Positions 13,379 to 25,477 of a stretch of DNA of 64,000 nucleotides are shown in pieces. Source of the DNA: Lobosporangium transversale (lineage: Eukaryota > Mortierellomycota > Mortierellomycetes > Mortierellales > Mortierellaceae); assembly GCF_002105155.1 (NCBI RefSeq), contig NW_019029018.1, positions 204,001 to 268,000 on the forward strand, written 5' to 3'. The position numbers and the translations under genes were made by a program. The notes beneath the pieces were generated by a model. It worked only from the letters and a program-made list of their open reading frames with translations. It was not told where the DNA came from and did not search any database. Position 1 is the stretch's first letter, and each line of letters starts with the position of its first letter.

Positions 13379-13645
13379 ATGTGGGCCTCTCGGAAGGCTC
13401 TCTTAATTCTCCAAATGTACTTTCTTGCGTCTTATATACTGTATCGGCAGGAGTCATTCGGCATATGCCTTCCCAAGTTCCGATGTCCCAAGCTGGATGG
13501 ATTGTATAAAAATCCAAAGGACTGTCATTCCTTTTATCTTTGCAAGGATGGCGTTGCATACCTGAAAGAGTGCCCTGCTGACCTCCTTTGGAAAGATTCA
13601 CTTAAAGTATGCGACTTCCCAAATAATGCTGGATGTAAATGGTAG
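13379..13645 (+). CDS. Small chitin-binding protein (CBM14 / peritrophin-A)
   Basis: An 88-residue protein whose last ~53 residues form one peritrophin-A-type chitin-binding domain. Six cysteines fall in the family pattern: FRC, KDC, YLC, KEC, KVC and GC, with the aromatic HSFYLC motif between the second and third. The N-terminus has a hydrophobic run (LLILQMYFLASYILY) that could act as a signal peptide or anchor, though it is less regular than a typical signal, and an upstream exon may supply the true start. Such proteins bind chitin outside the cell; in some fungi they protect the wall from chitinases. That role is inference here. It follows the six-exon gene by 240 bp on the same strand. 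Confidence 0.7.
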   Translation: MWASRKALLILQMYFLASYILYRQESFGICLPKFRCPKLDGLYKNPKDCHSFYLCKDGVAYLKECPADLLWKDSLKVCDFPNNAGCKW

Positions 13646-15199
13646 TGGCTAGTGCGGGCTCCCTGCTTTACCCACTACAGCCACAAGGCCGCATAGGCTA
13701 CTAAATAAACATCATAGTTATTGAATACGAACGGTGATTTTCACCAGTGAATCTTTTTTTTTTTTTTTTTTTTTTTTTTTGTCCGGTGCAGTACACCACC
13801 ATTCAGAACATTTTCACCGGCAGTGGCCCCCGGTATGGTATACCAAGGGCGCACCAAGCTATTTTTTGTATTACAATACCTCATATTGCTACTTGTAGAC
13901 TAGCGCACATCGCACCAATCAAGTCCACTGGTGGGGATAATGCATCAGTGGGAATCACTGCTTGTACAGATACTAGTCTGTACGCCAAATCGTTTGTTCG
14001 TTTCACTAAACCCTTGTCAAAGCGTGAGAGAGCGAGTTTGATCGCTTGCGGTATGTAGGATCAAAAAGGACTGAATAGGAGCGGCTTTAGTGGAGTTATC
14101 CCGACGAAGAGAGTCGAATGCCTTTATAGGTATACCAAGAGAGATTCGACTCCGTTAGCTGTCATCACAAGTATGATTTGCCACCCATGTATGTTTACAG
14201 GTAACGGGTCCCTTCCTAAATCCCGTATACCGTTATTTGTAATTAAATGAGTTTTTAGCTCTCCTTATTTAGCATTTCTATGCAGAGAGTCGTAGGCGTC
14301 AACAAAGCACTAGCTTTAAGGCCAACATTGCCTCTACTCCTCCTGTGGAACCAGCATATTAAGATAGACAAACGAAAGATCAACAGGAACAACTTTTATG
14401 CCATAACATTGGGAACATACTCTATCTGATTGTGAAACAGATTCAGGAACTGGTCTGTATTTTATAGTATTTTGTAGGACCGAAACTGGAATAATGCTGC
14501 TCCCTCAATATCGCTCTTTCGAACAAATCTATACATCAAAATGCCTAGCCTCAACTAGTTTCTTGTCGGCTTGACTTGATACAGTAGCCAGAACTGTCAT
14601 GCCAATAGTGGCCATTGGGATGAAATACTTGAGGAGGACGCAGTTGTAAGCCTTGGTGTCGGCAGATGAGATTTTTGGGAAAGTACGATATTTCAATAAG
14701 ACTTAGTATTTACTAGGGTTCAATGAAATCGAAGGATTGAGAAAGCAACATCCTATGGATGCTTCGGTGCCATGAACTAGATATTATTGTTACTACCATT
14801 ACATAATACCATCTGCGATACGTTGTGGCACATGTACCCAGTGAAGCTCCTCTTCATCACTGTTTCTTGGGTCCAAAAAAAAAAATAAAAATAAAAATGA
14901 AATAAAAAAAATAAAAATGAAAGAAGTGATTTTGGGTCTTATTGAACGATACTCAATGTTTATATTATGTTTACGTCTTTTGATACCCGCTTCTGTGGTC
15001 AAAGGTACAGGTAATGCGTATGGCGGTATTAAATGATGGTAAGTGCTTGGCAGCCGAACATGTTGTGTTGATTGACGCGTTCATCACCGAGGCTCTCATG
15101 TTTATCTTTTTTTTTTTTTTTTTTTTTTTTTCGATGAATCGTAAGGCTTAACGAAAGTCAGAATCCGAGGTAGGAGGGGATTGATGTAGAGTTGTGTTT

Positions 15200-15248
<49 letters not shown>

Positions 15249-15686
15249 GATTGTGACAAGATAAGGACAGCTCTGAGAGAGAGGATTCAACAAGCTTAGA
15301 GCCTTGCATGGTGACATCAGTATCAAACACCCTTGAATTGGAAAACGGACGCCCAAGCATGGTTTTGGATGATGGAAAAACTTCAACGTGAGACAGATAA
15401 ACTGGAAGACGAGTATACCAAGATGGCTGCAGGTAATACTTCCCTAATTTCAAAGGCAAAGCATTCTACTTGCAGTGTTTCTGTATAACATCTACTCGCA
15501 AGCACAAATCGCACATACGAATAGCAAATAAAATATAAAAAATAAAAAATCTCACAAAGTGGTACAATATCCATTGACTTTTTTTTTTTTTTTTTTTTTT
15601 TTTATAACAGAGAGAAGGGAGACGATGCTATCCATCCAGTCTTTACAGAAATTAGAGGCATAAAGATTCCTGATTTGGGGCAAAGT
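13646..15686. other. 2-kb spacer without a supported gene
   Basis: Contains poly-T at 13756-13780 and 15108-15131, a 46-nt poly-A run near 15200-15245 and another poly-T near 15579-15603. A short inverted repeat (GAGTCGAAT at 14111 and ATTCGACTC at 14144) could form a hairpin. Short open frames show no recognisable motifs. Confidence 0.5.
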
Positions 15687-15782
15687 TCAAATTCGTTCGA
15701 TGGTTTCCAAAACGGAATACACGTCAAGCAAGCACCAAGCATCAATAGCTAGATAATTCATACACAAAAAAAAAATAAAAAT

Positions 15783-15826
<44 letters not shown>

Positions 15827-16679
15827 TAAAAATTATTATAAATAAATAAAATACAAAGAATAAAATATGTAGATAAATATAAAATCCATCTGTAGTGTCA
15901 AGGATTACTTTACCTGCATATAATTCCTGCTCTTCCTTCAATGGACGTTGCTCCCAGTGGCTGATTCGACATGTCTTATCTAACTGATATCCACACAATC
16001 CCTTCAACATGCCTGAGAGTCCTCCCGGAATGCAATTCATGCCTTGCTCTGCAGGGTATAACGCCCATTTCTCATACTCTGTAACTTCTCCTCCTCTCCT
16101 TACTTCTCTTCCTTGTTCATCATATTGTTCTCGTTCTGGTCCTGGATTCTCTTCTAGCTTGCTATGGGTTACTGTTGTTGATGAGGATGGTAGAGAACAT
16201 GAAGACATTGTAGGCGATCCAGGCATTGATGTTGACGCTGAGCGTGAGGAGAATTCTTCTGCCTCTGTTGTTGTTGTCCCTGGTGTTTGAGAGGAAGCAC
16301 TTTTCAAATGGCCAACATTGCTATTGATTACGTTACCATGCTTTCTGATGCCGAAGAGGCTGCTCATGCTTCTGTCACTGCCGCCACTTCTGTTGCCATT
16401 GCCATGGATGCTGCTATTGACACTATTGCTGTCGCTGGAATCACCATTGCTATTGCTGTTGCTGCCAGCATCGCCATTGCTATTAGAGGAGCTCTTAATC
16501 CAGACATGCTTGAGATCGAGAAAGTTACGAGGGCGAAAATGCTCCTGATGTAGGCTTGGGAATGTCTCAATCAATAGTTCATGATCACCGTCCCAGTCGT
16601 ATGCTTTGGTGAGTAACAGTAAACAATGGTAGCAATCAGATGGACCAGTATATATATGTATATATATACATCATATGTG

Positions 16680-16715
<36 letters not shown>

Positions 16716-19142
16716 TCGCAGCCCAGCGCCAATAATTAGGAAATCAAGTGCATTTTCAAATGATACATCGATAATCACTACAAGAATTACTCGGGAAACA
16801 TTTTCTTTTTTTCTTTCTTTCTTTTTTTTCTTTTCTTTCTTGGATATCACGCAAGCGCAAGCATTTACCTAATTTGAGGGTTTTAGGATTGTTGAAGAAC
16901 TCGCCTATGACCTGCACAAGTTGCTCTCCGAAATCAGGACTATTCAAGAATGCAACAGTGTCGACAATGTAGACTGTCGAATCCGCATTACAGGCCAGCT
17001 GCATAATCGCAGTCCGCGTCCCTGGTCGAAGCCCCCGATATTGCTTCACATTGGGAAGCCATTCAGTGTCCATGCCAACAATAGTGGAATTCTTGAGTGA
17101 AAATGCCAACTCTCCAAGCTGCTCATCCGAATCTACCATGATGATCTGAACATCACTGGGTAGCTTATAGAAAGGATAGGGCCGTTTCTGAAGCACAGGT
17201 TGGGCTGGAAAAGAAGGAGGTGGTGGAAGGGTAGAAGGAGTACTCAAAGTTCGCAACGTTGGAACATGCGAATCCTTTGTCGTTTTGATCCCTTTGTTGG
17301 TATTCATGCTTCCCGAAGCGGCAAAGTTAGATCTGGATGACCATGAGGGGTCAGACCCAGAATCTTCATCATCATTTTCTAAATATTCGAAAATCACCAC
17401 AGAAGATTCACGGAATAGCCCACGCTTGTAAAGCTGACGAGCAAGAGACCATCCATATGTTTCTCCTTCGCCGTCTTTGATGGGCTTCCGCAGGCTGGCT
17501 CTCATCTTCAAGATATCCAGCACAGCAAACACCTGCAACAAATTATTCCCGCCCGGAATTTCATCTAGTAATTTGCCGCGATGTCTCTGCTGAATTAACC
17601 CCGGTTCTTCTTCCTCTTCTTCCTCTTTTTCCTCTTCTTCTGCTTTTGCTTCCCGGGCATTCTCCACTACCAGGGTTTCCACCGGTTCGATATTATCCAC
17701 GCGATGTTCCTTTTCCAGTATTTTTTCCTTCACTGTTGTATCTCCTTTATCTGCCTCTGTTCCATCATCCTTCTTTGTCTGATCATGCTGTGAGGATACT
17801 CTTCTTGTAGAACATAGGTTGCTGTTACCCACATCTAGTAAATCATGCATGTCTGGAGAGGAATCCTCCTCCTCCTGCTTTTCGAATGTTTGCTCTTGTT
17901 CATTAACATATTTCCTCGTCTCTTCCAATTTCATCAAGTCAACTTTGTCGGCTTTGCTTTCATTCATGCCAAATTCGTTGTCGTCGGTTAATAGATCCAA
18001 TTTTTTATTATTCTTGTCGACATCCCTGAAGGGAGGTAATAGGCTTGGTACAGAGGCGGAGCTAGGTGATTTTACCGGTCTCGTCGTATCAAAGTCTGTC
18101 AAACTAATCAGATCCTTTACAACAGGCTTTAGCACAGCAACTTGAAGTAAACTAGGTGATGGTGCAATCAGATCATCGTCAAGGAGACTGGTGTTGGATG
18201 AAGATCCTGTTTGCTGCGGTTGGATAGATCGTAACTGGAGAGTAGAGGGAATGGTTCCTGCTGTGTCGAGTCTATCGTCGTCTAGTATGATCAAGTCTAT
18301 TTCCGGTCCTATCAGGTCTATTTCTGGATGGTGGGGGTACGAGGATGGGATGGGATCGTCGTCATCCAGAAGAAATCCAGGTGCCATCGCGGTAGAAGCA
18401 AATGACTGTGAGGATGTTTTGGAGTGTGATGTAGAACCAGTAACAGTAACTGTTGTTGATTTAACAGCCATGGCCCATTCTTCTGCATGATCATGATACC
18501 ATTCAAGGAATTGTTGTAGAACTAGGACGAAGAATTCGGAAACAGCGAGCTCAAAGACCGGGTCCAGATTTTTGAATCCTGCTACAGTTCCGACAGTGAT
18601 GAGGGCGTTGACGATGAACATGACAGGGTCAGGATGAGTCTGGAGGGCCGTGGCCATGGTTTCCGAGATGATGCCAACACTGCCTCGTTCCTGACCACGT
18701 CTGAAGGTTTCAAGATCCTTGTAGGCTGTGAGCAAATTTTGCCCAAGTAGAAATGCATTGTTGCTTGCAATAGCCTGTGCTATGACTAGAGGGGACAATA
18801 CAGAGCCTTTTAGATCATTTTTGGAGAACACCTGAACAAACTCAAAGATCACTCTTTGTTTTTCCTTAGGACCTTACCTTCGGATGATAGTTGAGCTGCC
18901 GGTCTCTTTGAACCTCCCCTGACACCATGACGTTTTTCATCTGGCAACGACCTAGTTGATGTTGTTGATGAGGATGGATAGGTATCATTCAAGTGTGCAA
19001 GAAACTGTCCAAATCCGTAGTGTTGCTGCGGCTGCGGCTGTTGCTGCAAATGTTTCGTCTGAGGATTTGGGACAAAAGGTCTAGCGTTACCACTCAAAGT
19101 ACTTTTGGAATGTGTCATTACTACAGAGGATCGAGGAGTCAT
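15687..19142 (-). CDS. Mut-7/EXD-like 3'-5' exonuclease (DEDDy)
   Basis: Large exonuclease related to animal MUT-7/Nibbler/EXD3. Clear exons are 16869 to about 18838, 15914-16603 and 15687-15748, preceded by an exon that reaches about 19198. An N-terminal helical region (about 18500-18840) is followed by an acidic, Ser-rich linker. The DnaQ-like fold then shows GMDTEW (first Asp and Glu), YDWDGDHELL (third acidic site) and YAAIDAWCLLDVY (Tyr and last Asp of DEDDy). The exonuclease domain carries a ~140-residue Ser/Asn/Gly insertion after the third motif. The junction near 18860 did not resolve in frame, so the start (ATG at 19142, or an upstream exon) is uncertain. Mut-7 proteins act in RNA silencing or small-RNA trimming in animals; the role here is inferred. 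Confidence 0.8.
15764..15870. repeat. AAAAAT-type simple repeat inside an intron
   Basis: A short-period A-rich repeat (AAAAAT/AAAAATA units) fills much of the last intron of the exonuclease gene (15749-15913), next to the 3' splice site used by the terminal exon. Confidence 0.8.
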
Positions 19143-19673
19143 GAGCTCATTCCTGAGCTGGAGTTGTAATTGATTGGGCAAATGAAGAAAAAGGGATCTG
19201 ATAAAAGTGAAAAAGGATGAATGGACGAATGTATGAATTGTGGCAATTAAGACAATGTTAAACACAGAAAAGAAGAGGAAAAGAGAGAGAGAGAGAGAAA
19301 GAGGGAGCAAATAAAAATCAATTGGTCATACACATATCCCTCTTCCACAATGATAATCCACACACACATTCTCTCTTTCTTTTTATCTCCTTTATACTCC
19401 TTTAACGCCCCTACAACGTGCCTTTTGTGTATTTGTTTAGTAGAATACATGTGCACAGCAGAAACCAATGAACTCGTGCCTTTCTGAATATCACAACACA
19501 TTTTATTCTCTACAACGGCTCTCCTTCCATTGGATTTCTTTTATTTCAGGGACTCTTTTACACCACCGCACAGACAATTTTTTTCTTTCTTTCAATATAA
19601 AAAAAAGCATGCATGTATAATTGTGTAATTGAAACATGGACTACATATGCAGACTAACCAAATGCTTACAGCT

Positions 19674-20772
19674 CTATTCATCCTCCTCTTCCTCTTCCTC
19701 TTCCTCATCATCGTCGCCATCCTCTTCTTCTTCTTCTTCTTCATCATCATCATTATCTTCTTCTTCATCCTCATCCTCATCATCCTCAGCATCATTACTT
19801 GTTGCAAAGTGTTCTGCAAAGTCATAAGGCGCATCTTCATCCTCCTCTTCCTCTTCCTCCACCTCATCCTCCGGTTCCTTGGCAGTCTTCTTGGATACCA
19901 TTGTCTTACTCTTCTTGGACGCTGGTGATCCCTCTGTTGACGCTGCTGCTGCTGCTGCCTTACGCTTAGCAGCCTTTGAAAGAACACCTTCTGTTACTGT
20001 ATTATTCTTTGCTCTTGCTGTTCCCTCTGCCTTTGTCTTTTTACTATTATCGTTATTGCTATTGCTATTGTTGTTATTGTTATTATTCTTGGCCTTGTTA
20101 GCTTTACGAGCCTTCTCAGCCGCTTTCCTACGAGCCTCCTTTGCCTTCTCCTTTTCTTCCTGTGCTTTCAATTTTTGATCCGCAATCTGTTGAAGAATTT
20201 GTTCCTTGAATGGAAAGTTGTTGGGAATGCCTGGATCCTTCTTACTCTCTAGAAGTAAAAAAAGTCATGAGAAATTAGAATTACTTTTTTTTTTTTTTTT
20301 TCCTCAAGGGCCAAAGAAAAGTAACACAGCCAATATGCTAGTACTTTTCAATCGTATCATTCACACTGAAGAAGAAGAAAAAAAAAAAAAAAAAAAAAAA
20401 AGAACAAAATCATAAAAAAAAAAAAAAGACCTACTGTGTGAGGCTCTTGGATTTTTCTTGGCTTCCTTGCGTATCTTGCGATGGTGATCTTTAACGCGCT
20501 TCTCAATCTTGTACCTGTGATTAGCAGGTACTCGTTTTGACGTGATCTCTGCAGAGTAAAGAAATAACAGTAGTAGTTATAATAATATTATTATTAATGA
20601 AAGGTTGAGTTTTTTAGTGTAAAGCCCGAATAAAAAAAATCATAATGAAAATAAAAGCTCATATAGGTTCTCGAGATAGAAAGAAAGAAAGAAAAAAAAA
20701 ATAAAAAAAAAAGTTCTTTATCTCTATGATGCAAGCCCATTATGCTCATTTGAACTTACTCCTACGGACCAT
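19674..20772 (-). CDS. GN3L/Grn1-domain protein lacking a GTPase domain
   Basis: Three exons (20760-20772, 20435-20548, 19674-20248) join in frame to 233 residues. The N-terminus has [20 protein letters not shown] and [11 protein letters not shown], matching the basic domain found at the start of nucleolar GTPases GNL3/Grn1 (Pfam GN3L_Grn1), which serves as a nucleolar and RNA-contacting tail. A coiled, Lys/Ala/Glu-rich stretch follows, then a poly-Asn run, more basic residues and a long Asp/Glu tail ending at a TAG at 19674. The permuted GTPase motifs (NKxD, GxPNVGKS) are absent. Either this is a stand-alone ribosome-assembly protein of this domain type, or a truncated paralogue. The intact splicing frame favours a real gene. 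Confidence 0.75.
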
Positions 20773-21036
20773 GATGAATATATGTGTATTAGAAAGGTAA
20801 AAAAATGTGAATGGAGCAATGCCAAAGGGTTGGGTTGGTTAGGGAGTAAGAAAAGAGGAATGCTGCAATGCATGTCTTTTGTTGACTGACAAAAAAAAAA
20901 AAAATGCAAATAAGCAAACATGAGACTGCTTCCAGGAATCTTTGATCAAAATGAAGTACACGTGATGTTTTTTTATTTTTATTTTTTTATTTTACAAAAT
21001 ATCAAATTAGCAATTTACAATTATTATCAAGTTAAC
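20773..21036. other. Spacer upstream of the GN3L-domain gene
   Basis: About 260 bp of A/T-rich sequence with poly-A at 20890-20904; the presumed promoter of the GN3L-domain gene and the 3' flank of HEM13. Confidence 0.35.
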
Positions 21037-22981
21037 TCATACTGAAACCCAGTCTCTTGGTGCTTTCAGGACCTCCATCAATTTACTATGTGCCTGAACA
21101 TCAGGTTCATGCATATACTCCCACCGGGCTGTCAATGGCATCGACATCATGATACTCTCAATCCGAGCACCCGGAGTCAACAAACCAAACTTGGTTCCAC
21201 GATCGTATACAAGGTTGAATTCAACATATCGACCCCGTCGTACCTGTTGCCATTGCTTATCCTCGTCTGTGAAAGTCATGTTCTTACGCTTCTCCACAAT
21301 GGGCACATACTGGTCCAAGAAGGCCTTACCACAGGTCTTCACAAACGCAAATAGCTCATCTGGTGACTTGTCATCTAGATCATCAAAAAAGATGCCGCCA
21401 ACACCTCGTCGCTCTCCACGATGTTGGATATGGAAGTAATCATCACACCACTTCTTAAAGTCCTTGTAGTACCGTGGATCGTGCTTGTCACAGGCTTGTT
21501 TGATGACTTTGTGGAAATGGACTGCGTCCTCTTCATAGAGGATCGTGGGTGTCAAATCACATCCACCCCCAAACCACCAAGAGATCGGCTCATCTCCATC
21601 TGTGCCGCCAAGCTCAAAGTATCGGTAGTTGAAGTGAACGGTTGGTGCGTTGGGATTATGTGGGTGGATCACACAGGAGATGCCTGTGGCGAAAAAGGGG
21701 AGGGGCTCATCGGTCTTACTAATGTTAGGGTGCTGCGCTCGCATCTGTGCTACTGCTGCAGGTGGGAGCATTCCATAAACGACTGATACGCCCACGCCGG
21801 CCTTTTCAAACACCTCTCCATCCTGTAACACCATGGAGATGCCATCCCCTCCCTCTGCACGTGTCCAACGGTCGACCTTGAATTTGGCCTGACCATCTAC
21901 TTTTTCGAGTCCTGCAGTGATCTCTTGTTGTATCTGTTTGACAAACTCTTCCATTCGAAGACGCATGGGTGAGTCTTCGGTCAAGCCCTCTAGTTTCTAG
22001 AGGTATTGATCGAAAGGAAAAAAAAAAAATTAGGTTTTAATTTTTTCTTTTGCCGCTCATTGGGCTGTTTGCTTCTCTTCTTTCCACGCTACACAAAGTA
22101 ATAATAATAAAATAAAATAAAAACAATTGTCCTTACACGTTTGCTATCGGCTTGAGCTGTCATGGTAGGCGATTTTGTTATGGGTTGTTTCGGTGCTTCA
22201 CATTCGACCTTTGGCTATAAACATTTTTTTTTTTTTAAAAGTGTTTTTGTATTTGTGTGTTGTATTTACAGATATTTACAGATATTTACAAAAGAATGTT
22301 TTTTTTTTTTTTTTTTTTTTTTTTAAGGAATATCGGGTTTAGAGATAGAGATGGAGTAAATAATCTACTTCTTGTTCAGTCGAGATCAAATGTGTGGAAT
22401 GCACGTGCAGGAGGTGCAGATCGCTTACAGCAGTTGATGCCTGACTCCAGTAGGCTGCAGCGGCTGCACCAGCACCAAGGGTGGTAAATGCGGCGATGGA
22501 TGAAGGGGAGCGTATCGAGGCAGTCCGTGCAATAGAAGTATATGTGCGTGTATTAAATCGCGACCATTGTCTATTGAATGTATATATATTTAAAAAAATA
22601 AAAAAATAAAATAAAAAAAAAGATGTGTAGAAGAATAAGTATCCAGAAATGGATCAGCTGACATCGGAGCTCCGGTTTCGGCTTCGACTTCGGCTTCAGC
22701 TTCGACTTCGGATTTGATATCAGTTCCGGATTTAACTTTGGAATCAATAACGGCACAGATCTTGGCTTCAAGATCGGCTATGAATAAATAATAAAGTAAA
22801 TAAATATTTCACTTACGATCCACAGGTCGAGAGTTGTGCTAAGAAAAGAAAAAGGACAATGAAAGAATTGATTTGGAATATTTGTTAGCTCGGTCTAGTG
22901 GATAGGGAAGAGAAAACTAGAGGAACTTTACTTACCAGCCTTTGTTAGTGTGCGTGTTGATGTCCGTGCGAGGTATGCCAT
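21037..22981 (-). CDS. HEM13: Coproporphyrinogen III oxidase (oxygen-dependent)
   Basis: Catalyses the two oxidative decarboxylations of coproporphyrinogen III to protoporphyrinogen IX in haem synthesis. Five exons join in exact frame: 22936-22981, 22817-22838 (22 nt), 22429-22570, 22137-22214, 21037-21996, giving 415 residues. The first ~70 residues are Arg/Ser/Thr-rich with a hydrophobic Ala/Gly segment ([10 protein letters not shown]), resembling a mitochondrial import signal plus anchor; budding yeast Hem13 lacks this. The catalytic body shows [79 protein letters not shown] and [11 protein letters not shown], all hallmarks of the family. The large last exon alone would identify it; the 5' exons were chosen because each splice site fits and they produce the targeting peptide. 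Confidence 0.95.
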
Positions 22982-24914
22982 GAATGAGAATGTGGAAATG
23001 AATGCAAATGAAGAGAGATTACAGAAGGAGTTTTTATTTTTATTTTTTTTGGGCTGAAAAGGTACAAGATTTAAGAAAGAAGAGGAATGAGAAAGAAGGG
23101 AAGAAGGGTCTTTTTATGAAGGAAGAGGAAAAAGTAACGCTTTGTGTTGAGTAGAGGGGCCAAGGAGAGGAATGGCCTGGCCCTGGACAAAAAAAGAGAT
23201 TGGAGAAGAAGGCGAGGGAATGTGCCCAAACTTGGATCAGCTCCGATGCTTCGATGCTGGGTAAGGAAACACGAAGCCGAGAACTGTTTCACTTTATCGT
23301 CCTGCCTGCTATTCACTTTTGTATTTATTTTATTTAAATGTGTAAATATATAAATTATTTAGTCAACAACATGTGCATGTATATAAATGTATCCTACGCC
23401 TCCTCACTTTAAATTCATCCACTGACATTTAAACATTTTCCGGTTGTGCATCTTATGCATATTTGGAGTAAACAAACCCACTCACACATTCCCACAGTCC
23501 TACCACGCACATTTTTTTTCTAATGTGCACACGGTCCTTCGTCAAAGGGAGAAAGCCACTGTCCATCTGACCTACATTTGTTCTTACTAATTCTTTTTTT
23601 TTTTTTTTTCCTCCACTCCGCCTTGGCACCAACACTATCTGAAGAAAGCTTCAGCCTGCATTCCAGGGCGATTTCTATATAGCGGGCTTCTCCTTCAGCC
23701 TCCTCCAATGAATTTCAGAATGCTTGCTCCGAGGGATGCTGCACCTATCAGCTCAGCAGTTTCCTCACTGGCCCAACTCCAATATCACACAGGCAAACCC
23801 CCTCCGCCCCCTCTCTCTTTTTCGCCTTGGTCCAAAGATTTCCTTATTTATTAGACTCTTCCATGTTATCAAGCTTGATGACAATGAGTCAAACCTCACA
23901 TACGATGCTCGCATTAACTACTTGAAATGATTCAATGACAATAACTTCGGCTCTCCCAGTGGTCAAAAACAAGACAGTGAAAGCTACATTCATTGGTATT
24001 GTATTGATTCATGCTCTCTCTCTCTCCCAGGTATTGTAAAGAAGGATCTGTCGAGATCCTTGATCTCTCTCTCAGCTGAAAAAAAGCTTAATCACAACAC
24101 GACACGACACGACACGATCGGACATGACGCGGTCTCGCTTCACATTTCTCCATCTTGTTGTTGCTGTTGTTGCTGTTGAGATAAGAGATTTGTACATGTA
24201 TATACAATACATGTACTAAATGATCTGATATTGAATACAACTGTTCAGATCTTCTGCATCCTTCATATGAACGTAAGATGGGAAGTTTATTTTATTTTTG
24301 TTTTTTTGGCCTTATTGAGAGTTAATCAAATCAAAAAAGCATCTCTAAATTTTAGGTTGGAGCAGATGTTGGCACTGGTCTTATTAAGAGAGATGGATCT
24401 CCGTCTTGGATTGGATCTAGTACCTTCAAAAAAAAAAAAAAAAACAATAAAAACTCTTCTCTTTCAATCCTCTTAAATAGAAAGCTTCGTATAAGAGCTT
24501 GACAGGAGCTGATTGACTGGCAACGCCGGTTAGTAGGTAGTCGAGGAGTAAACTCTCGTAGATTTTTCACTGTTCCAAAGACACTTTGTAATAAGTGACT
24601 GCTGGCATTTGCCCGCTAAAGAGGTACCAAGAGCACATGTTCAACTTTTCTTTTTTGATTCACTAACAGTCAAGGCATTAGTCTTTAATTGAATTCATGA
24701 CTTAGAATAAAAATAAAAATAAATCTTGCCACAGTGTACCACAATCATCATTACAGCAAGCACATTATCCACTGAAAAAGAAATCACGCTGATCAACAAG
24801 AGAATCTTAATCCTTTCACCTAACCTGAAAAAAAGAAAAAAAAATAAAAGTAAAAAAAAAAAAAAATAAAGCCTCAATTGAACGCCCTCTTATCTCATTC
24901 ATAATATTAAAGAT
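22982..24914. promoter_or_regulatory. 1.9-kb divergent spacer between HEM13 and CLP1
   Basis: Two genes point outward from this gap. It holds CACGA pentamer repeats near 24098-24117, a GTTGTTGCT-type run near 24158-24178, a CT run near 24015-24028 and several poly-A/T tracts. Short open frames (for example 23520-23708 minus) have no recognisable domain. No specific regulator site could be named. Confidence 0.4.
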
Positions 24915-25442
24915 ATGGCTCAGGAATCACCCAAGGAATGGACCCTCGAGGAAGAGAACGAGCTACGTCTTGAGATTGACTTTGGCATTAAAGTCAAGCT
25001 CCGTGTAAGAAAAAAAAAAAGAGAGACATATTTGATGATGGAGAAAGAAAACTCCTAACTTGATAAAAAAAAATTGACTTTTTTTTTTTTTTTTTTTTTC
25101 CATTCTCTGCTTTAGCTTCTCAATGGAACAGCTGAAATATTCGGAACAGAACTTGCACAGAATATCGACTATGAATTCTCGGGACGAAAAATTGCTGTCT
25201 TTACGTGGCATGGATGCAAACTTCAGATCCAAGGCAACTGTAGTGTTGAATATATTGCAAATGAGACCCCAATGATGGCCTACCTAAACATGCACATGGC
25301 TCTGGAGCAGCGTCGTGTTCTTGCCACACAAAACAATGGACAAGGACCAAAGGTAATTTGTCGCTCAAAAGTTTTTGTTTTCATGTAATAGCTTTAAATC
25401 AAGGTCGCTTACATTAGATATGTGGTTATCTTCTTTTCTTAA

Positions 25443-25477
<35 letters not shown>

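Noticed and set aside
19592-19987. Long basic frame antisense-phase to the acidic tail
   Set aside because: Shadow of the GN3L-domain gene's low-complexity codons in another frame.
22640-22800. Glu/Lys/Ala-rich minus-strand frame inside HEM13
   Set aside because: Lies in the intron between the microexon and the targeting exon; joining it breaks the HEM13 frame and it lacks a donor site.
24063-24117. Possible CRISPR-like short repeats (CACGA units)
   Set aside because: Units are 5 bp with no spacers; a simple microsatellite in a eukaryotic promoter spacer.
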